A stretch of DNA of 26,278 nucleotides from JANNYA01 sp043754435. Lineage in GTDB: Bacteria > Pseudomonadota > Gammaproteobacteria > Xanthomonadales > SZUA-5. The translations under genes were made by a program, and so were the position numbers. Below are positions 15,178-23,693 of the stretch, one piece after another. Under the pieces are notes generated by a model. That model had not been told where the DNA came from and made no database searches. It saw nothing but the letters and a program-made list of their open reading frames with translations. Within the stretch, counting starts at the first letter, position 1, and each line of letters starts with the position of its first letter. The DNA lies in contig JAYUUS010000249.1 in NCBI GenBank assembly GCA_043754435.1, forward strand, positions 1 through 26,278. Reading direction: 5' to 3'.

Positions 15178-16598
15178 ACCACCAAGACAGTACCAACACA
15201 CACCCGGCTACTAAGTCTAAAAAACTTAAACTATTAATGCTTGCTGCAGCAGTAGCAGTGTCTGCGCTGACGTTGAGCAACTGCGGCGAAGTAGCAAAAT
15301 TGAACGTTCGCGATGGTAGCGGTGCAACACCCGTATTGCCGCAGCCAACGCGCACGCTCATCCCCACAGTAAATATCGCCCCTGCGGTGGGTTGGCCTGA
15401 AGGGGTGAAGCCGACTTCGGTCGCTGCAACCTCAGTCGTGGCGTTCGCAAAAGATCTAGATCATCCGCGCTGGCTGTATGTGCTGCCCAATGGCGACGTC
15501 CTGGTTGCGGAGACCAATGCGCCGCAAAAACCAGATGACGCCAAAGGCATCAAAGGTTGGTTTATGAAGCGCGCGATGAAAAAAGCCGGGGCCGGCACGC
15601 CTAGCGCGAATCGCATTACGCTTTTGCGTGATACGGATGGCGATGGCATCGCGGATTTTCGCAGCGTCCTACTATCGGGTTTGAATTCGCCGTTTGGCAT
15701 GGCGTTGCTAAAAAATACTGCAGCGTCAAAGAGCGCGGAACTCTATATCGCCAACACCGATGCGGTTGTGCATTTCCCTTATACAACTGGTCAAACAAAA
15801 ATTAGCGCGCCCCCGAAAATGCTGGTGGCGCTGCCGGGTGGCCCAATCAATCATCATTGGACGAAAAATTTAATCGCCAGTCTAGATCAGGCGTCGCTTT
15901 ATGTGACAGTGGGATCGAACAGTAATGTGGGCGAACGCGGAATGGCAGTTGAGGCCGAGCGCGCAGCCATTTGGCAGATTGACGTTCACAGCGGCGCGCA
16001 TCGAGTCTACGCCTCCGGCCTGCGAAATCCTGTTGGACTTGCTTGGGTAGGCGCGGCTACCACTAACCCGCATAACGCTGCGGTACTTTGGGCTGTAGTC
16101 AATGAGCGCGATGAACTTGGCAGTGATTTGGTTCCTGACTATTTGACCTCAGTCCAGGATGGCGCATTTTACGGCTGGCCATATAGTTATTACGGCGCGC
16201 ACATTGATGTACGCATAAAGCCGCAACGGCCGGATTTGGTTGCGACAGCAATAGCGCCAGACTATGCGCTGGGTCCACATACTGCCTGTTTAGGCCTTGC
16301 CAATGCCGCCGGCAACTCCTTGCCACCGGCATTCGCTAACGGCGTCTTTGTCGGCCAACATGGCTCTTGGAATCGTCAACCGCACAGCGGTTACAAAGTC
16401 ATCTTCGTACCTTTTATTGATGGCAAAGCATCCGGAGAGGCAGTCGATGTCCTCACAGGTTTTTTGAGCGCTGTCGGTGAGGCCTATGGCAGGCCGGTGG
16501 GCGTAGCACTAGATAAGCAAGGGGCTTTGCTCGTGGCAGATGATGTAGGCAATGTCATTTGGCGTGTCAGTTCGGACTTAAGTCCGGCGCACCAATGA
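15174..16598 (+). CDS. Sorbosone-dehydrogenase-like (PQQ-type beta-propeller) periplasmic protein
   Basis: A 474-aa exported protein related to L-sorbosone dehydrogenase and soluble PQQ aldose dehydrogenases. Such enzymes oxidise sugar aldehydes in the periplasm with PQQ as cofactor. After a basic start there is a hydrophobic segment ending in LSNC, a possible but non-canonical lipobox. The propeller then shows DLDHPRWLYVLPNGDVLVAE, a DTDGDGIADF calcium-like loop, SPFGMAL, INHHWTKN, SGLRNPVGLAW, NERDELG, FYGWPYSYYG, GQHGSWNR and GRPVGVALD, in family order. I chose the GTG at 15174, which overlaps the DUF3309 stop; an earlier in-frame start at 15099 would run through that gene. No pqq biosynthesis genes are in the window, and the substrate is unknown. 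Confidence 0.85.
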   Translation: MNHQDSTNTHPATKSKKLKLLMLAAAVAVSALTLSNCGEVAKLNVRDGSGATPVLPQPTRTLIPTVNIAPAVGWPEGVKPTSVAATSVVAFAKDLDHPRWLYVLPNGDVLVAETNAPQKPDDAKGIKGWFMKRAMKKAGAGTPSANRITLLRDTDGDGIADFRSVLLSGLNSPFGMALLKNTAASKSAELYIANTDAVVHFPYTTGQTKISAPPKMLVALPGGPINHHWTKNLIASLDQASLYVTVGSNSNVGERGMAVEAERAAIWQIDVHSGAHRVYASGLRNPVGLAWVGAATTNPHNAAVLWAVVNERDELGSDLVPDYLTSVQDGAFYGWPYSYYGAHIDVRIKPQRPDLVATAIAPDYALGPHTACLGLANAAGNSLPPAFANGVFVGQHGSWNRQPHSGYKVIFVPFIDGKASGEAVDVLTGFLSAVGEAYGRPVGVALDKQGALLVADDVGNVIWRVSSDLSPAHQ

Positions 16599-16632
16599 GT
16601 TCTGGGACAAGAGTTCTGGGACAAGAGTTCTG
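16597..16632. repeat. 14-bp tandem repeat after the dehydrogenase gene
   Basis: GAGTTCTGGGACAA occurs twice in a row (16597-16610, 16611-16624), followed by an 8-base partial third copy. The first unit begins inside the stop codon of the dehydrogenase gene. It looks like a slippage product and no function is apparent. Confidence 0.85.
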
Positions 16633-16705
16633 ATACAGGCTCAGGCATAGTCGAAAGCGATTCAAGATATTAATTAGCTAAGTAATTATTTAATTAAAGT
16701 AAGTC

Positions 16706-16807
16706 ATGCGCGCACGCCATTTGAGCTACAGCATTACCTTCGGCTTGGCCCTTTTAGGAGGTTGCGCCAACCTACCGCACATCGTGCCAGATTTATTAAG
16801 CGCATAG
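16706..16807 (+). CDS. Possible 33-aa lipoprotein
   Basis: A 33-codon frame encodes a basic start (MRARH), a hydrophobic core and a good lipobox LLGGC followed by 14 residues (CANLPHIVPDLLSA). After cleavage it would be a very small lipid-anchored peptide. Tiny lipoproteins of the entericidin kind look similar, but this is not clearly a member. Support is limited: the upstream 40 bases are AT-rich and could hold a promoter, but no strong Shine-Dalgarno is present. It sits alone between the dehydrogenase gene and the convergent stress-protein gene. Confidence 0.4.
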   Translation: MRARHLSYSITFGLALLGGCANLPHIVPDLLSA

Positions 16808-16813
16808 CGCTTA
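16797..16813. terminator. Hairpin between convergent genes
   Basis: TAAGCGC (16797-16803) pairs with GCGCTTA (16807-16813) around a 3-base loop. It contains the stop codons of the possible lipoprotein gene and of the minus-strand stress gene. There is no T-run, so intrinsic termination is uncertain. Confidence 0.35.
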
Positions 16814-17398
16814 TGCAGGCAATAATTGCAGCGGCAGGCGCGGGTTAAAATCAGTCCAGACGCCATCACTTAGTTCGCCTTCGCGTAACTCAATGTCGTG
16901 CGCACCGTGCGAATGCAAAATGCGCTTGGCGGTATCTTGCTGCACTTCATCATCGGCGACGACAGCAACGAGCGTGCCAGATTGCCGATGCTGGGCGTTT
17001 TGCATTGCCATGACTGTTTCTTCTGTTGCCTTGCTGTCAGCCGCTTCCAGGTTGCCCAAAACGCCATACAGGGACCCGCCATAAGCCCCAACACCTAAGG
17101 CAGCTGCGGCCACCATCGGCCCCAATACCGGCAGCGCGGCAAGCGCTACCGCCACGCCAATCGCGCCACCTACGGCTGCGCCTGACAGTGCGCCGTCAGC
17201 GGCGTGTGGTGCTACCGCTGCCGCCGCATCTAGCGCTACCACGGCACCTTCGCTGGTGTGGGCATCGCTGTTACGTCCAGGAATGGCGACTGAAAAGCAG
17301 CTGGTTTGCGCATCACTAAAGCCGGTGCCCAATAAGGCAGATACCGCGCGTTTGGCGGCGTTCAAATCTTGAAAATTGCCGTTTATAATGCTGCTCAT
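16811..17398 (-). CDS. Glycine-zipper stress-type protein (YflT/17M-like)
   Basis: A 195-aa protein of a type often annotated as a low-complexity or general stress protein. The N-terminal part (3-50) resembles the YflT/17M module (INGNFQDLNAAKRAVSALL). The middle (68-112) is Ala/Gly-rich with AVGGAIGVAVALAALPVLG, a glycine-zipper segment that may insert into or associate with membranes. The C-terminal part (140-180) resembles a second alpha/beta half with LVAVVADDEVQQDTAKRIL. Function is unknown. AAGGAA nine bases before the ATG supports the start. It is the last of three same-strand genes, 54 bases after the CBS gene, and the context suggests a stress or ion-homeostasis role. Confidence 0.7.
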   Translation of the reverse strand: MSSIINGNFQDLNAAKRAVSALLGTGFSDAQTSCFSVAIPGRNSDAHTSEGAVVALDAAAAVAPHAADGALSGAAVGGAIGVAVALAALPVLGPMVAAAALGVGAYGGSLYGVLGNLEAADSKATEETVMAMQNAQHRQSGTLVAVVADDEVQQDTAKRILHSHGAHDIELREGELSDGVWTDFNPRLPLQLLPA

Positions 17399-17452
17399 AG
17401 TTAGTTTCCTTTTTTAATTGCAAAGCTGAAAAAGTTCCTTCAAAGCCAGTCG

Positions 17453-17905
17453 CTATTGATAGCCAATACCTAGCACGTAGTCGCGCAGCAAAGCTTCTTC
17501 GTATTTTTCGTCTTTAAGCATGGCGTTCAACGCGTCATGGGCATTGATCACCCCCAGCGGCACACCCTTAATATCCAGCACCGGAATGTGCACCAAGTGC
17601 CGCGCTTTCATCATCGCTAAGACTTCGCTTAAGTCATCATCAGGGCCGCAAGAAACTACTTCAGTATTCATGACGTCCTTGGCGCGCGAATTTGCGTTGA
17701 CTGTGGATGGTTTCGCGATGTGCTGTACCAGATTGGTTTTGCTAATTACCCCAGCCATCGCGCCGTGCGCGGCACACACCACCACTAAGCTGACTTGTTC
17801 GCGGGTTAGTAACTTTGCGACATCTTGCAAAATGGTATCGGTGCTGGCGGTGGCCAAGCGGAGCTTTGTCGTCGCTTCAATACTGCTGACCAATTTTGTA
17901 TTCAT
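17453..17905 (-). CDS. CBS-pair domain protein
   Basis: A 150-aa protein made almost entirely of two CBS motifs, which usually bind adenine nucleotides and sense energy state. CBS1 covers about 10-65 (TDTILQDVAKLLTREQVSLVVV ... MAGVISKTNLV). CBS2 covers about 78-135 (AKDVMNTEVVSCGPDDDLSEVLAMM ... VPLGVINAHDAL). I chose ATG 17905; an upstream in-frame start at 18037 would add 44 residues overlapping the ATPase 3' end in another frame. It lies 78 bases after the P-type ATPase gene on the same strand and 54 bases before the stress-protein gene. It may tune one of them, but that is inference. Confidence 0.85.
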   Translation of the reverse strand: MNTKLVSSIEATTKLRLATASTDTILQDVAKLLTREQVSLVVVCAAHGAMAGVISKTNLVQHIAKPSTVNANSRAKDVMNTEVVSCGPDDDLSEVLAMMKARHLVHIPVLDIKGVPLGVINAHDALNAMLKDEKYEEALLRDYVLGIGYQ

Positions 17906-17982
17906 GCGGCTTTTCCCATCATTACAACAGCAAAGAAAGAGCTTGGTCGCAAATAAAGCTGATGATCTGTGCGCTAACACGC

Positions 17983-20886
17983 TTAAGTAATTGGCAGCGT
18001 GCCGTCCTTGCGCCGCAACCACAGCCGCAGCACCCACTTGCGCAGTTCACTAACCCACAACACGCTGCTTGCCATCGCCACGCACAAAAGCCATTGGCCA
18101 GGCGCAAGTGCTTTGGTGCCAAAAGCGATGTTGAGAAAGCTGAAATGGACGACCGCTGCCTGAAGCGCTAACGACAAAACGATAGCGCCCCAAAGCCACG
18201 GATTGGTGAACAACTGAGCGAACGCGCTGGTGCTGTCGGAACGCGCGATAAAGCAATTAAACAAGCAAGCGAAAACCAGCACGGTAAAACCAGCGGTGCG
18301 CGCGGTTGCCAGATCGAAAGTGCCCTCAATGAGCCCGCCCGGCAGAAAAATATCGATCGTTAACAGCGATGCCAGCGCAATCACAATACCGAGCAAAAAG
18401 ACGTCGACCCACATGCGGGCATCAATTAGGCGCGCACCTGACAACCTGGGTTTGCGCGCCATCAAATCATCCGTCGGCGCGTCAATACCCAGCGCCAACG
18501 CCGGTGCGGCGTCGGTCACCAAATTGATCCACAGCAACTGCGTTGCCAGCATCGGCAAAACCACCGCGCCGTGCGTACCTTCAGTACCAGTGCCAGCGGC
18601 GTCGAGCCCAATCACGCGGGCACCAATCACGCCTAAAAACACGGTGAGCACCTCGCCCATATTGGACGTCAGCAGGTAGCGCAGAAATTTGCGGATGTTG
18701 TCGAACACCTGCCGACCCTCGCGCACGGCCTCGACAATGGTGGCAAAGTCATCGTTAACCAGAATCATTTTGGCCGCTTCTTTGCTGACCTCGGTGCCAG
18801 TTTGGCCCATGGCGATACCGATGTCGGCCGCCTTCAGCGCGGGCGCATCATTGACGCCATCGCCGGTCATCGCCACGACATTGCCGCTGGCCTGCAGCGC
18901 TTGAACAATGCGCAATTTGTGCGCTGGTGCTACGCGGGCAAACACCGAGGTCTTTTCAACCGCTGCTGCGAAACCCGCAGCGTCCAATAGCTCAAGCTCA
19001 GCGCCGGTAACTGTCGCTGTGTCAGCTTTGATGATGCCTAGGTCTTGAGCAATGCGCGCGGCAGTACGCGGGTGGTCGCCGGTGATCATAATCACGCGGA
19101 TGCCAGCGCGGTGCGCCTCTTGGATCGCGACTGCGGCTTCTGGGCGGGGCGGATCGATAATGCCGACGGTGCCGACAAAAATGAGATCGCGTTCAAGCGC
19201 GACATTGGCCTGCGTGGCCTCAGCCGCTTCATTGGCCGCAAGCGGTCGATAAGCCACGGCCAAGGTGCGCAGCGCCGCGTCCGTCAGGCTGTCCACATCC
19301 GTTAACAGCTTGGCGCGCAGGGTGTCATCCAAGGGCTTTGTTTCCATGCCGACCCGAACACTGACGCAACGGCCCAACAAAACATCGGGCGCGCCTTTGG
19401 TAATCAATACCAATTCGTCGTCGTGCTCATGATCGCGCTCAATGCTGGACATGAGTTTGCGTTCAGAGGTGAACGGGATTTCGCCGACGCGCTCGAAGCG
19501 TCGCTCGCGCCGCTCACGAATGCTGCCGCCATCCAGCTTGCGCTCGGCCACCAGGAACGCCGCTTCGGTGGGATCCCCGTGGATGCTCCATTCGCCGTCA
19601 GCAGCTTTTTCCAGGCTGGCATTGCCGGCTAGGCTGCCACCACTGAGCACGACGATTTGCTCTTGCAGTAATGCACCGGTCGGCGTGGTGCCAAGCGCGT
19701 CGTTAGTGCTTGCAATAGCAGCGTTTGGCACCGCACTCGCTGTTGCAGTTGCAGCAACGTCGCTTGCCACTTGACCTTCGGGCGCATAACCAACGCCACT
19801 AATATGCGTGCTGCCTGAGGCGGTAATTACGCGCTCAATGGTCATTTCCGCCTTGGTCAGCGTGCCAGTTTTGTCAGATGCAATCACCGTAGCCGAACCT
19901 AGCGTTTCCACTGACGACAGCTTTTTAACCACTGCCTGATGCTTCGCCATACGCTGCACGCCCAGCGCCAACACCACCGACAAAATAGCGGGCAAGCCCT
20001 CCGGCACTGCTGCGACCGCGAGCGACACGCCGAGTAAAAGCACCGGGATCACATCGCTGAAGCTGCGAATATTCGACATAATTAGGATACTACCGACCAC
20101 GACCAGCGCGATTGCGACCACCGCAATGCTGAGCATGCGACCCAGACGCGCCACTTCCTTTTGCAATGGCGTGGGTGCATCCACCGTCGCCTCAAGCAAT
20201 TCCGCAATGCGGCCCATTTCGGTGTCCATGCCGGTCGCGGTAACGACCGCGCGGCCGGTGCCTTGCGCAATCGCGGTGCCTTTGAACACCATATTCAACC
20301 GATCCCCTAACGCCGCCGCTTGCGCCAATGTTGCTGGGTCTTTGAGTACCGCCGCACTTTCGCCGGTAAGCGAGGCCTCTTGAACCTGCAGCGCTGCGGC
20401 CTCAAACAGACGCGCATCGGCACCGACGGCATCGCCTTCAGCTAGAACCAGCACATCGCCACGCACCAATTCAGCACTCGGCACGTGTTTTACCGCGCCG
20501 TCACGCAAGACGCTGGAGTTTGCTTCGGTCATACGCGCAAGCGCTGCCACCGCGTTTTGTGCCTTGGCTTCCTCAGCGTATCCCAGGCCGCCGTTGAGTA
20601 AGACAATTATGGCAATGACGATCGCATCCACAGGCCAGCCTGCGCGCCCTTCGATAATCCAGGCAAGCAACGCAATCAAAATTGCCGCAAGCAAAAGATA
20701 AACGAGCGGGTCTTGAAATTGCCGCAACATGCGCCGCCATGCAGGCGGACGGGGCGCGGATCGCAGCGTGTTTGCGCCGTTTTCCTGTAACCGTTGTGCA
20801 GCCTGCTGTGCGCTTAGTCCATTTTCGATATTGACGTCGAATTCTTTGGCTACATTTTCTACATCGCTGACACAAGGATCAGTCAT
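17983..20886 (-). CDS. P-type cation ATPase, Ca2+-type (P2A)
   Basis: A 967-aa inner-membrane pump that uses ATP to move cations. An N-terminal cation-ATPase domain (5-70) precedes the first membrane pair. The actuator has TGES (174-177), M4 has PEGLP (295-299), the phosphorylation site is DKTGTLT (D338), the nucleotide domain has KGAPD (497-501), and the hinge has TGDGVND (674-680). The Ca2+ ligands of SERCA have counterparts: E296 in M4, N742 and E745 in M5, and N788, T791 and D792 in M6 (NLVTD). Calcium export is therefore likely, though other cations are possible. An Ala/Thr/Ser-rich stretch (372-430) lengthens the nucleotide-binding domain. It is the first gene of a three-gene set with the CBS protein and the glycine-rich stress protein. 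Confidence 0.93.
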   Translation of the reverse strand: MTDPCVSDVENVAKEFDVNIENGLSAQQAAQRLQENGANTLRSAPRPPAWRRMLRQFQDPLVYLLLAAILIALLAWIIEGRAGWPVDAIVIAIIVLLNGGLGYAEEAKAQNAVAALARMTEANSSVLRDGAVKHVPSAELVRGDVLVLAEGDAVGADARLFEAAALQVQEASLTGESAAVLKDPATLAQAAALGDRLNMVFKGTAIAQGTGRAVVTATGMDTEMGRIAELLEATVDAPTPLQKEVARLGRMLSIAVVAIALVVVGSILIMSNIRSFSDVIPVLLLGVSLAVAAVPEGLPAILSVVLALGVQRMAKHQAVVKKLSSVETLGSATVIASDKTGTLTKAEMTIERVITASGSTHISGVGYAPEGQVASDVAATATASAVPNAAIASTNDALGTTPTGALLQEQIVVLSGGSLAGNASLEKAADGEWSIHGDPTEAAFLVAERKLDGGSIRERRERRFERVGEIPFTSERKLMSSIERDHEHDDELVLITKGAPDVLLGRCVSVRVGMETKPLDDTLRAKLLTDVDSLTDAALRTLAVAYRPLAANEAAEATQANVALERDLIFVGTVGIIDPPRPEAAVAIQEAHRAGIRVIMITGDHPRTAARIAQDLGIIKADTATVTGAELELLDAAGFAAAVEKTSVFARVAPAHKLRIVQALQASGNVVAMTGDGVNDAPALKAADIGIAMGQTGTEVSKEAAKMILVNDDFATIVEAVREGRQVFDNIRKFLRYLLTSNMGEVLTVFLGVIGARVIGLDAAGTGTEGTHGAVVLPMLATQLLWINLVTDAAPALALGIDAPTDDLMARKPRLSGARLIDARMWVDVFLLGIVIALASLLTIDIFLPGGLIEGTFDLATARTAGFTVLVFACLFNCFIARSDSTSAFAQLFTNPWLWGAIVLSLALQAAVVHFSFLNIAFGTKALAPGQWLLCVAMASSVLWVSELRKWVLRLWLRRKDGTLPIT

Positions 20887-20958
20887 TTGGCATCGCCATC
20901 GGCTTGGCTTGCGCCCAAGCCGGCAACCGTGCGCTTAAGCCCCTGCAGCATCTGTGCG

Positions 20959-21150
20959 TTAGCGCGCTTTGACTATCGGCCGAACTTTGCCGATCAAATC
21001 CGCAAGACAATCCTCAAATGTTAAAGCCACTGATCCAGAGAGGGACGCGGCTTTTCCGTCAAGACTTTCCCTGGCCTTGAAGACCGCCATTTGCGCGTCG
21101 GCAAACGCTTTGAATGTGTGCCAACGCACCGACCGGACATATTCGTAGCA
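20959..21150 (-). pseudogene. 5'-truncated LprI/DUF1311-like remnant
   Basis: A minus-strand frame open for 63 codons after an in-frame TAG and ending at TAA (20961-20959) reads like the C-terminal half of a lysozyme-inhibitor-LprI (DUF1311) protein: a Trp-started helix with a DAQ motif (WHTFKAFADAQ), a Gly/Ser turn, then FEDCLADLIGKVR. No credible start codon or signal peptide is present, so it appears to be the tail of a decayed gene. The family assignment rests on pattern memory and is tentative. Confidence 0.4.
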
Positions 21151-21236
21151 CTAGCTTTGACGCCTGCCGGGCAGCCTGCAATGCGACGCCTAGCGCGACT
21201 TAACAATTAACAAAAACACGACAACGAGGCTCACCC

Positions 21237-21770
21237 ATGAAAATTGCAACCCAGAGCAGTACCGAACTCACCCACGTCGCCAAGCTGATCGAAAATATCC
21301 CGATCGCCATGCTGACCACTTTAGACGACGGCGGCACTCTGGTCAGCCGCCCGATGACCGCACTGGAAATGGATGCCCAAGGCGCGCTGTGGTTCTTCAC
21401 CGACGTGCGGTCCTCGAAAGTCGAGCATCTGCGCGCGGTCAATCTCAGCTTCACGGATAGGGATAAAGGTGACTATGTTTCGCTGTCGGGCCACGGCGAA
21501 ATCGATACCGACCGTTCGCGCATCAAGAGTTTGTGGAGCGTGTTCGCCAAGCCGTGGTTTCCCGACGGCCCTGAGTCAAGCAACCTAGCGCTGCTGAAGT
21601 TCACTCCGGATAAGGCCGACTACTGGGATGGGCCCAGCAGCAAGATGGTGCGGGCGTTCGGGATGATCGCCTCCGTTATCGCTGGCAGGCCCGTGGCGCT
21701 GGGCGAGCATGGATCTCACACCGCCTTGTCGGCCTCCACGCGGGCCACAGCGCCAACGCCGCAACCATGA
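21237..21770 (+). CDS. Pyridoxamine 5'-phosphate oxidase-fold general stress protein
   Basis: A 177-aa protein of the split-barrel flavin-binding family often called general stress protein 26. The N-terminal helix is followed by MLTTLDDGGTLVSRPM (25-40), a strand with LWFFTD and KVEHLRAVNLSFTD (62-73), then DYVSLSGHGEIDTDR, and FPDGPESSNLALLKFTPDKADYWD in the second half. These are typical FMN-contact and core segments. It probably binds FMN or a related cofactor, and the reaction is unknown. GAGG seven bases before ATG supports the start. The last 25 residues, after about 150, are Ala/Thr-rich and look unconserved. It is a single plus-strand gene between the ATPase cluster and murJ. Confidence 0.85.
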   Translation: MKIATQSSTELTHVAKLIENIPIAMLTTLDDGGTLVSRPMTALEMDAQGALWFFTDVRSSKVEHLRAVNLSFTDRDKGDYVSLSGHGEIDTDRSRIKSLWSVFAKPWFPDGPESSNLALLKFTPDKADYWDGPSSKMVRAFGMIASVIAGRPVALGEHGSHTALSASTRATAPTPQP

Positions 21771-21808
21771 AAAGACAGCTCGTCGCCTACGTCGGCACTC
21801 TGATCCCA

Positions 21809-21825
21809 AGCCAGCGAAGCTGGCT
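21809..21825 (+). terminator. Hairpin after the stress-protein gene
   Basis: AGCCAGC and GCTGGCT form a 7-bp stem around a GAA loop, 39 bases after the stop at 21770. No T-run follows, so it is only a possible terminator or mRNA 3' structure. The rest of 21771-22017 holds no gene that I can see. Confidence 0.35.
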
Positions 21826-22017
21826 GTCTAGCTCATCACCGGCATGCCTGACGCTGTTGGCATCGGATTGCCTGCAGAAATTTCGTATCACTAAAACTTC
21901 AAAACACAAATTTTATTTATTTTCACGTAACTTTGCTCATAACTGAAGTTGTCCAGACGTAATGCAGCAGCCCCGAATGCAGCACCACCGCCAAACACAA
22001 CATTGCCACAAGCATCT

Positions 22018-23580
22018 TCAATGCCGGTCCAACAGATGCCTTGGATTCAAACCACAAGCCACCAACGTCCCCACATACACCACACCACCGGCTGCAATCA
22101 CCGAAAAGACCGCGATAAAGCGCTTATGCGCAGGCACCCCTTGCCAAGGCCCAATCCAGCTTTCAAAGTGCTGTGCGGCGAAGGCAAAAAGCAATGACAG
22201 CGTAATGACCGCCATCAGCAGTTGGAATGCAAAAGCCAACCAGCCGGGCTGCGCTTGGAAAACCCCGGCTTTGCGCAGCCAAAACAGCAATAGCCCGGCA
22301 TTGATGTAGCCGGAAATCGCGCTGGCTAGACTCATGCCAGCGTGCGGTGCATAAAAACTAAAATACACCGCGCTGCCGACAAAAATACCGTTTAAAAACA
22401 TATTGCTAATTAAACTGGTCATCGCCGCTTTCACCGGCGTTTTGGTGTCCATACGCGAAAAAAACCCCGGTGCCAGCACTTTGACGCCAATAAAGGCAGG
22501 CAAGCCAAGCGCCAACGTGCCCAAACTCCAGGCCGCCATATGCACGTCACGACTGGTGTATTTGCCATAGCCAAATACTGCCCAAATAACGGGCTCGGCC
22601 AGCCAAGTGAGCGTCAACATCGCGGGCACCGCAATAATCAGCGCGATGCGCAACGCCCAATCTAACGCTGCGGAAAAACCGGCCGCATCTTGCTTGGCAA
22701 AACGCCCAGACAGGTGCGGCAAAATTACCGCCGACAGCGCCACGCCAAATACCCCCTGCGGCAGCTGCAAAAGCCGGTCGGCGTTGCTTAGCCACGTCAC
22801 CGAACCCGCCATTAAAAAAGTAGCAATCGCGACATCGACCAGCATATTGACCTGCGCAACCGAGGCACCAAACATCGAGGGCACCATCAATTTCAGCACG
22901 CGCCGTACGCCGCTGTGCTGCCAGCCCCAGCGCGGTCGCGGCAGCAATTTCAAACGCATCAGGGCAGGAATTTGAATCGTTAGCTGTAACAACCCGCCCA
23001 ACAGCGCGCCCCAAGCTAGGCCAAAAATCGGTATCGAAAAGTATCTAGACAATACGGCTGCGCCAAATATCATCGCGACGTTCAATAAAATTGGCGTCAG
23101 CGCCGGCACCGCAAAGCGCCGGTAGGTATTCATGATCCCGCCCGCAAACCCGCACAGGGACACGAAAAAGATATAGCCAAAGGTTACGCGCAACAGATCC
23201 GTAGTCAGCGCCGTTTGCGCCGGATCACTCCAGCCTGGCGCCACAATGCGCACGATTATGGGTGCCGCCAATAGGCCAAAGCCAACCACCATCAGCAAAA
23301 CCGCCGCCAAGGTGCCGCAGACGTGATCGATAAATTCTTGGGTTTCTGCCGCAGTTCTATTGGCTTTGTAATCGCTTAAAACCGGAACGAACGCGGTCGA
23401 AAACGAGCCTTCATTGAACAGCTGGCGCAATAAATTAGGAATCCGAAACGCGACGTTAAACGCATCTGTGACCGCACTGGCCCCAAAGATGCGCGCCACA
23501 AGCGATTCGCGGATAAATCCGAAAAGCCTTGAGCAGAGTGTTAGCGCGCTAACAAGCGAGGTTGATTTAAGTAGCTTCAT
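22018..23580 (-). CDS. murJ: Lipid II flippase MurJ
   Basis: MurJ flips lipid II across the inner membrane for peptidoglycan synthesis. The 520-aa protein has about fourteen hydrophobic helices of the MOP exporter fold. Family marks include the N-terminal TLCSRLFGFIRESLVARIFG, DAFNVAFRIPNLLRQLFNEG and SFSTAFVPVLSDYK, the middle VDVAIATFLMAGSVTWLSNADRL and QLPQGVFGVALS blocks, and VLAPGFFSRMDTKTPVK. The Arg residues in the first segments are those known to matter for lipid II transport in this family. I chose the ATG at 23580; an upstream in-frame ATG at 23679 adds 33 residues without family character. It is divergent from tRNA-Asn, and a palindrome lies 32 bases upstream of its start. Confidence 0.96.
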   Translation of the reverse strand: MKLLKSTSLVSALTLCSRLFGFIRESLVARIFGASAVTDAFNVAFRIPNLLRQLFNEGSFSTAFVPVLSDYKANRTAAETQEFIDHVCGTLAAVLLMVVGFGLLAAPIIVRIVAPGWSDPAQTALTTDLLRVTFGYIFFVSLCGFAGGIMNTYRRFAVPALTPILLNVAMIFGAAVLSRYFSIPIFGLAWGALLGGLLQLTIQIPALMRLKLLPRPRWGWQHSGVRRVLKLMVPSMFGASVAQVNMLVDVAIATFLMAGSVTWLSNADRLLQLPQGVFGVALSAVILPHLSGRFAKQDAAGFSAALDWALRIALIIAVPAMLTLTWLAEPVIWAVFGYGKYTSRDVHMAAWSLGTLALGLPAFIGVKVLAPGFFSRMDTKTPVKAAMTSLISNMFLNGIFVGSAVYFSFYAPHAGMSLASAISGYINAGLLLFWLRKAGVFQAQPGWLAFAFQLLMAVITLSLLFAFAAQHFESWIGPWQGVPAHKRFIAVFSVIAAGGVVYVGTLVACGLNPRHLLDRH

Positions 23581-23612
23581 TGCAAATCCGGCCGGAAGGC
23601 GATACGGGTAAT

Positions 23613-23632
23613 AAGTGCTGCCTTGGCAGCAC
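23613..23632 (-). repeat. Palindrome GTGCTGCC-TT-GGCAGCAC upstream of murJ (copy 2)
   Basis: Perfect 8-bp arms around a 2-base centre lie 33 bases upstream of the murJ ATG, on what would be the murJ leader or promoter. Sequence and flanks (AAG before, ACG..TC..AACA after) match the element at 10051-10070 closely, which suggests a small repeat family or a shared protein site. Confidence 0.55.
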
Positions 23633-23693
23633 GTTCCAACATACAGTGTCACGGCTTTGCTTAACGCTTTCCAGGACATTTCGCGGGCAAGAC

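Noticed and set aside
17906..18037. Longer CBS-protein start at 18037
   Set aside because: The extra 44 residues overlap the ATPase coding end and contain no domain. Starting at 17905 gives a normal CBS-pair protein.
23581..23679. Longer MurJ start at ATG 23679
   Set aside because: The extra residues have no MurJ character and would run through the palindrome at 23613-23632.
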